Assembly: GCA_003647825.1 (NCBI GenBank)
Contig: QMNP01000062.1
Coordinates: 1-7,691 of the forward strand
Length of the DNA stretch: 7,691 bases
Source of the DNA: Candidatus Cloacimonadota bacterium
GTDB lineage: Bacteria; Cloacimonadota; Cloacimonadia; Cloacimonadales; TCS61
Direction: 5' to 3'
In this document: positions 5,761-7,691 of the stretch, one piece after another
How positions within the stretch are numbered: the first letter of the stretch is position 1
How the letters are laid out: every line of letters begins with the position of its first letter
Made by a program: the position numbers and the translations under genes
The notes under the pieces: model-generated
What the model saw: the letters and a program-made list of their open reading frames with translations, nothing else
What the model was told of the DNA's origin: nothing
Database searches by the model: none

Positions 5761-7691
5761 TTAGTTATCCAATTGCTTCCAGCTGCCATTTAGATAGCAG
5801 TAAATGTGGTTAGTTGTAGAATTTACATAAATATCGCCTTCACTTGGTGATGATGGGGTATCTGCTCTTGGTTCAAGTCGCAGTACATCATTTATATGAA
5901 CTGTCCGTTGAGGAGTATCTGTACCAAATCCTGCATTACCATTTTTTAGAACCGTAACAGCATTACTTCTGTTGGAAGTCGAAGCCGAAGTACCATTACC
6001 AATAACGAATAAAGGTTCAGATGATATCCAGCTATTATAAGTACCGTTTTGAATATTGTAACGACCAACAACAAATGAACCATATGCTTGAGCATCTGAA
6101 TAATAACCAAAAGCTGCTGAATTAATTCCAATGGCATTTGTGTAATAGTTAGCAGCAAACGCACAATCACCTGAAGAATTATTGTTCGAACCAAATGCTG
6201 TAGAAGCAAATCCACTAACTTCATTTTCTGTACCAAAAACTGAAGAATAATTACCACTTGCAGAATTATCATAACCTGTTGCAAAACTAGCATAGCTACT
6301 TGCGGTGAGTTTTCGTCCAATTGCTCCAGAATATTCACCGATATTTGCTAAATTCCATTCAGATCCATCTGCATACCCAGAACGTATTGCTCGTCTTTCC
6401 GGTATCCACTGAAATCGTGCACCAACTCCTGATACTGATGTTGTTCCGCTATCACCCAAAAAAACCACACTTTTGCCTGAAGTTACAAACCCACCATATG
6501 TAGAAGGGCTAGTTGTTCCAATTCCCACATCACCATCATTATCTACATAAACTGCATCAATTGGAGATCCATCGGCTGAATTTAAAGAATTGTGATAATG
6601 ATTACTTTTAGCAACTGTTGTTGCTGATCCATTTCCAGCCAAGTCAACATTTAAGGTTACATCACCAGATGTGCCGCCGTCTGTTAAACCTGTACCGGCT
6701 GTAACTGCTGTTATATCTCCGTTTCCACTATTTGCAGTAGTTTGTGTTGTTCCATCAGGAAATTTAAAGCCTCCAGTTGTAGATTCGATCGTTCCTTCTA
6801 CTGTAAGCATTTCACCTATAGTATCAGAGCCAATTGTAGTCTTGCCATCTTTAAAAACTGTTAGTGCGTTTGATCTATTGTCACCATCAGCACCATTACC
6901 AATTACAAATAATGGTTCATCAATTTCCCACGAATCCCAGGTACCTGAAATTACGTTATATCTTCCAATTACAAATGAATTATATGCTTGAGCTGTTAAA
7001 TATCTACCTAGTGCCATCGCATAAGATCCGTCTATCGAATTATAAGACCCTGCTGCTAAAGAGTAGGGTCGATTTATTGTATTATTAGCTCCCAATGCTG
7101 CAGCATAATGTCCATTTGTTGTAATATTGTTATTCAACCCATGTGCTAGAGAATATGCACTAACAACTGTATTATTCGAACCTGCTGCAAGTGAGTATGA
7201 GCCACTTATTGTCCAATCGTTATCAGTCTCTGCAGTTTCAGCATAAATTGCATAAGGAACACTGGCAATGCGCAGGCGGGGTGTCATCTCAGAATCACTG
7301 CCCACTTTAATACCCAGCCATCTATCCGAGCCATCGAACAAAGTACTTTCAAAGCTGGTCTGCGAACCCAGCAATACATGTACTAATCCATCTACAGGAG
7401 TAACACTTGTATGAGTTTCCGTCCAAAGATTCGCTCCTCCGGAAGAGACATCATAAATTGCAAAAACTAAGTTTACATCGCTGGTTATCGGGTTGTTTGC
7501 ACTGTCAGTAATTTTACCCTGGTAATCAATTACTCCCGGAACAGATCTGCCGTTTTTACCGTTATCTTTAATGAATTTTGAAGCTGTCTCTTCCCAGTTG
7601 TAGGTTTTTACATTTGAATGGTTTTTCTTTTCAATTTGTTTGCTAACCTTGTCTGCATAAACAATAGTAACTAATAGAATCAAAATACAAA
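5761..7691 (-). CDS. Large secreted fibre-like protein with YadA-head-type repeats, 5' partial
   Basis: The frame runs open to the window edge. The first possible start, TTG at 7681-7683, is most likely an internal leucine, because the residues around it (CILILLVTIVYA then DKVS) are the body of a signal peptide; cleavage after VYA is likely. Counting from that TTG, 640 residues are seen. A domain at about 52-148 (IDYQGKITDSANNPI, LWTE, LLGS, RWLGIKVGSDSEMTPR, SVPYAIYAE) is typical of secreted fibre-type proteins. Head repeats of 13-16 residues (YSLAAGSNN, YAAALGANN) span 160-240 and again 449-540. Tail-fibre-like motifs occur at 279-316 (GGFKFPDGTTQTTA), 384-397 (DGDVGIGTTSP) and 581-599 (NGNAGFGTDTPQ). 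The protein ends SEGDIYVNSTTNHIYCYLNGSWKQLDN in part (614-640). It has no sorting domain, YadA-type membrane anchor or S74 chaperone, so its attachment is unclear. Likely a trimeric beta-helical surface fibre; its binding target is unknown. It is co-transcribed with the downstream sorting-domain gene. Confidence 0.85.
   Translation of the reverse strand, partial: CILILLVTIVYADKVSKQIEKKNHSNVKTYNWEETASKFIKDNGKNGRSVPGVIDYQGKITDSANNPITSDVNLVFAIYDVSSGGANLWTETHTSVTPVDGLVHVLLGSQTSFESTLFDGSDRWLGIKVGSDSEMTPRLRIASVPYAIYAETAETDNDWTISGSYSLAAGSNNTVVSAYSLAHGLNNNITTNGHYAAALGANNTINRPYSLAAGSYNSIDGSYAMALGRYLTAQAYNSFVIGRYNVISGTWDSWEIDEPLFVIGNGADGDNRSNALTVFKDGKTTIGSDTIGEMLTVEGTIESTTGGFKFPDGTTQTTANSGNGDITAVTAGTGLTDGGTSGDVTLNVDLAGNGSATTVAKSNHYHNSLNSADGSPIDAVYVDNDGDVGIGTTSPSTYGGFVTSGKSVVFLGDSGTTSVSGVGARFQWIPERRAIRSGYADGSEWNLANIGEYSGAIGRKLTASSYASFATGYDNSASGNYSSVFGTENEVSGFASTAFGSNNNSSGDCAFAANYYTNAIGINSAAFGYYSDAQAYGSFVVGRYNIQNGTYNSWISSEPLFVIGNGTSASTSNRSNAVTVLKNGNAGFGTDTPQRTVHINDVLRLEPRADTPSSPSEGDIYVNSTTNHIYCYLNGSWKQLDN
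5917..6093 (-). repeat. Internal duplication, copy B
   Basis: Residues 531-589: AQAYGSFVVGRYN, then SW, EPLFVIGNG, NRSNAVTVLKNG and AGFGTDT. It is the partner of copy A. It has a slightly longer Ser/Thr-rich insert (GTSASTSNRSN against GADGDNRSN), so the offset shifts by two codons after that point. Confidence 0.8.
6064..6339 (-). repeat. Second YadA-head-like repeat block (about seven units)
   Basis: Residues 449-540 of the same protein. Units include YSGAIGRKL, YASFATGYD, YSSVFGTEN, ASTAFGSNN, CAFAANYYT, NSAAFGYYS and YGSFVVGRYN, again 13-15 residues apart. The fifth unit (CAFAANYYTNAIGI) lacks the usual glycine and contains a cysteine, an irregular turn in the series. Confidence 0.75.
6823..6993 (-). 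repeat. Internal duplication, copy A
   Basis: Residues 231-287: AQAYNSFVIGRYN, then SW, EPLFVIGNG, NRSNALTVFKDG and TTIGSDT. It matches copy B 900 bases away in both protein and DNA; for example ATATGCTTGAGC (+ strand, 6982-6993) recurs at 6082-6093, and ACCATTACCAAT at 6892 recurs at 5992. Confidence 0.8.
6964..7206 (-). repeat. First YadA-head-like repeat block (about six units)
   Basis: Residues 160-240 of the fibre-like protein (counted from the TTG at 7683). Units begin YSLAAGSNN, YSLAHGLNN, YAAALGANN, YSLAAGSYN, YAMALGRYL and YNSFVIGRYN, 13-16 residues apart, with the small-residue/Gly pattern of left-handed beta-roll head domains in trimeric adhesins. The units differ in DNA sequence, which argues against recent tandem expansion. 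Confidence 0.75.

Noticed and set aside
5946..6338. A 130-codon - strand frame with Leu/Val/Gln-rich repeats
   Set aside because: It is the same DNA as the second head-repeat block read in another frame; its periodicity is inherited from the real repeats.
6064..7206. Repeated short motifs resembling a CRISPR array
   Set aside because: The repeats are degenerate, in frame, spaced 39-48 bases apart and explained by YadA-head-type protein units; there are no identical direct repeats with unique spacers.
5761..7691. A prophage tail-fibre gene
   Set aside because: The fibre-like motifs are real, but the protein has a signal peptide and shares an operon with a secreted sorting-domain protein, and no other phage gene is nearby.

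Overview
The window looks like chromosomal DNA from an AT-rich, diderm (outer-membrane-bearing) bacterium of the FCB-related lineages. The best guess is Cloacimonadota (WWE1), with Ignavibacteria, Marinimicrobia or similar groups as alternatives. The reasons are a C-terminal sorting domain with the NYPNPFNPTTTISF motif, an LPVTLNSF-type domain in front of it, an Omp85-like outer-membrane barrel, and AT-rich coding sequence. The lineage is inferred; no rRNA or other taxonomic marker is present.

Left to right on the + strand, bases 1-900 hold the 3' end of an outer-membrane beta-barrel gene, probably the barrel of a patatin-like (PlpD, type Vd) protein, cut by the window edge. Next is a complete lon (LonA protease, 1055-3403) with its own Shine-Dalgarno site and a strong stem-loop plus T-run behind it. 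Then comes a two-gene unit with a 1-base TAATG overlap: a 77-residue DUF4911-like protein and a MeaB/ArgK-type G3E GTPase, the chaperone of adenosylcobalamin-dependent acyl-CoA mutases. The mutase itself is not in the window.

On the - strand, converging on meaB, is a second two-gene unit read from the right edge. The first gene (7691 to 5761) encodes a large secreted fibre-like protein with two blocks of YadA-head-type repeats and three tail-fibre-type motifs; its true start lies beyond the window. The second, 12 bases downstream (5748-4846), encodes a 300-residue secreted protein with a signal peptide and a type IX-style sorting domain. The pair suggests co-expressed cell-surface or extracellular proteins.

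The convergent gap (4724-4845) is filled by nested inverted repeats. No rRNA, tRNA, CRISPR, insertion sequence or origin was seen. No gene-free stretch exceeds 300 bases. Most of the window is ordinary housekeeping sequence. The most unusual parts are the modular fibre protein with its 900-base-offset internal duplication, and the DUF4911-meaB coupling.
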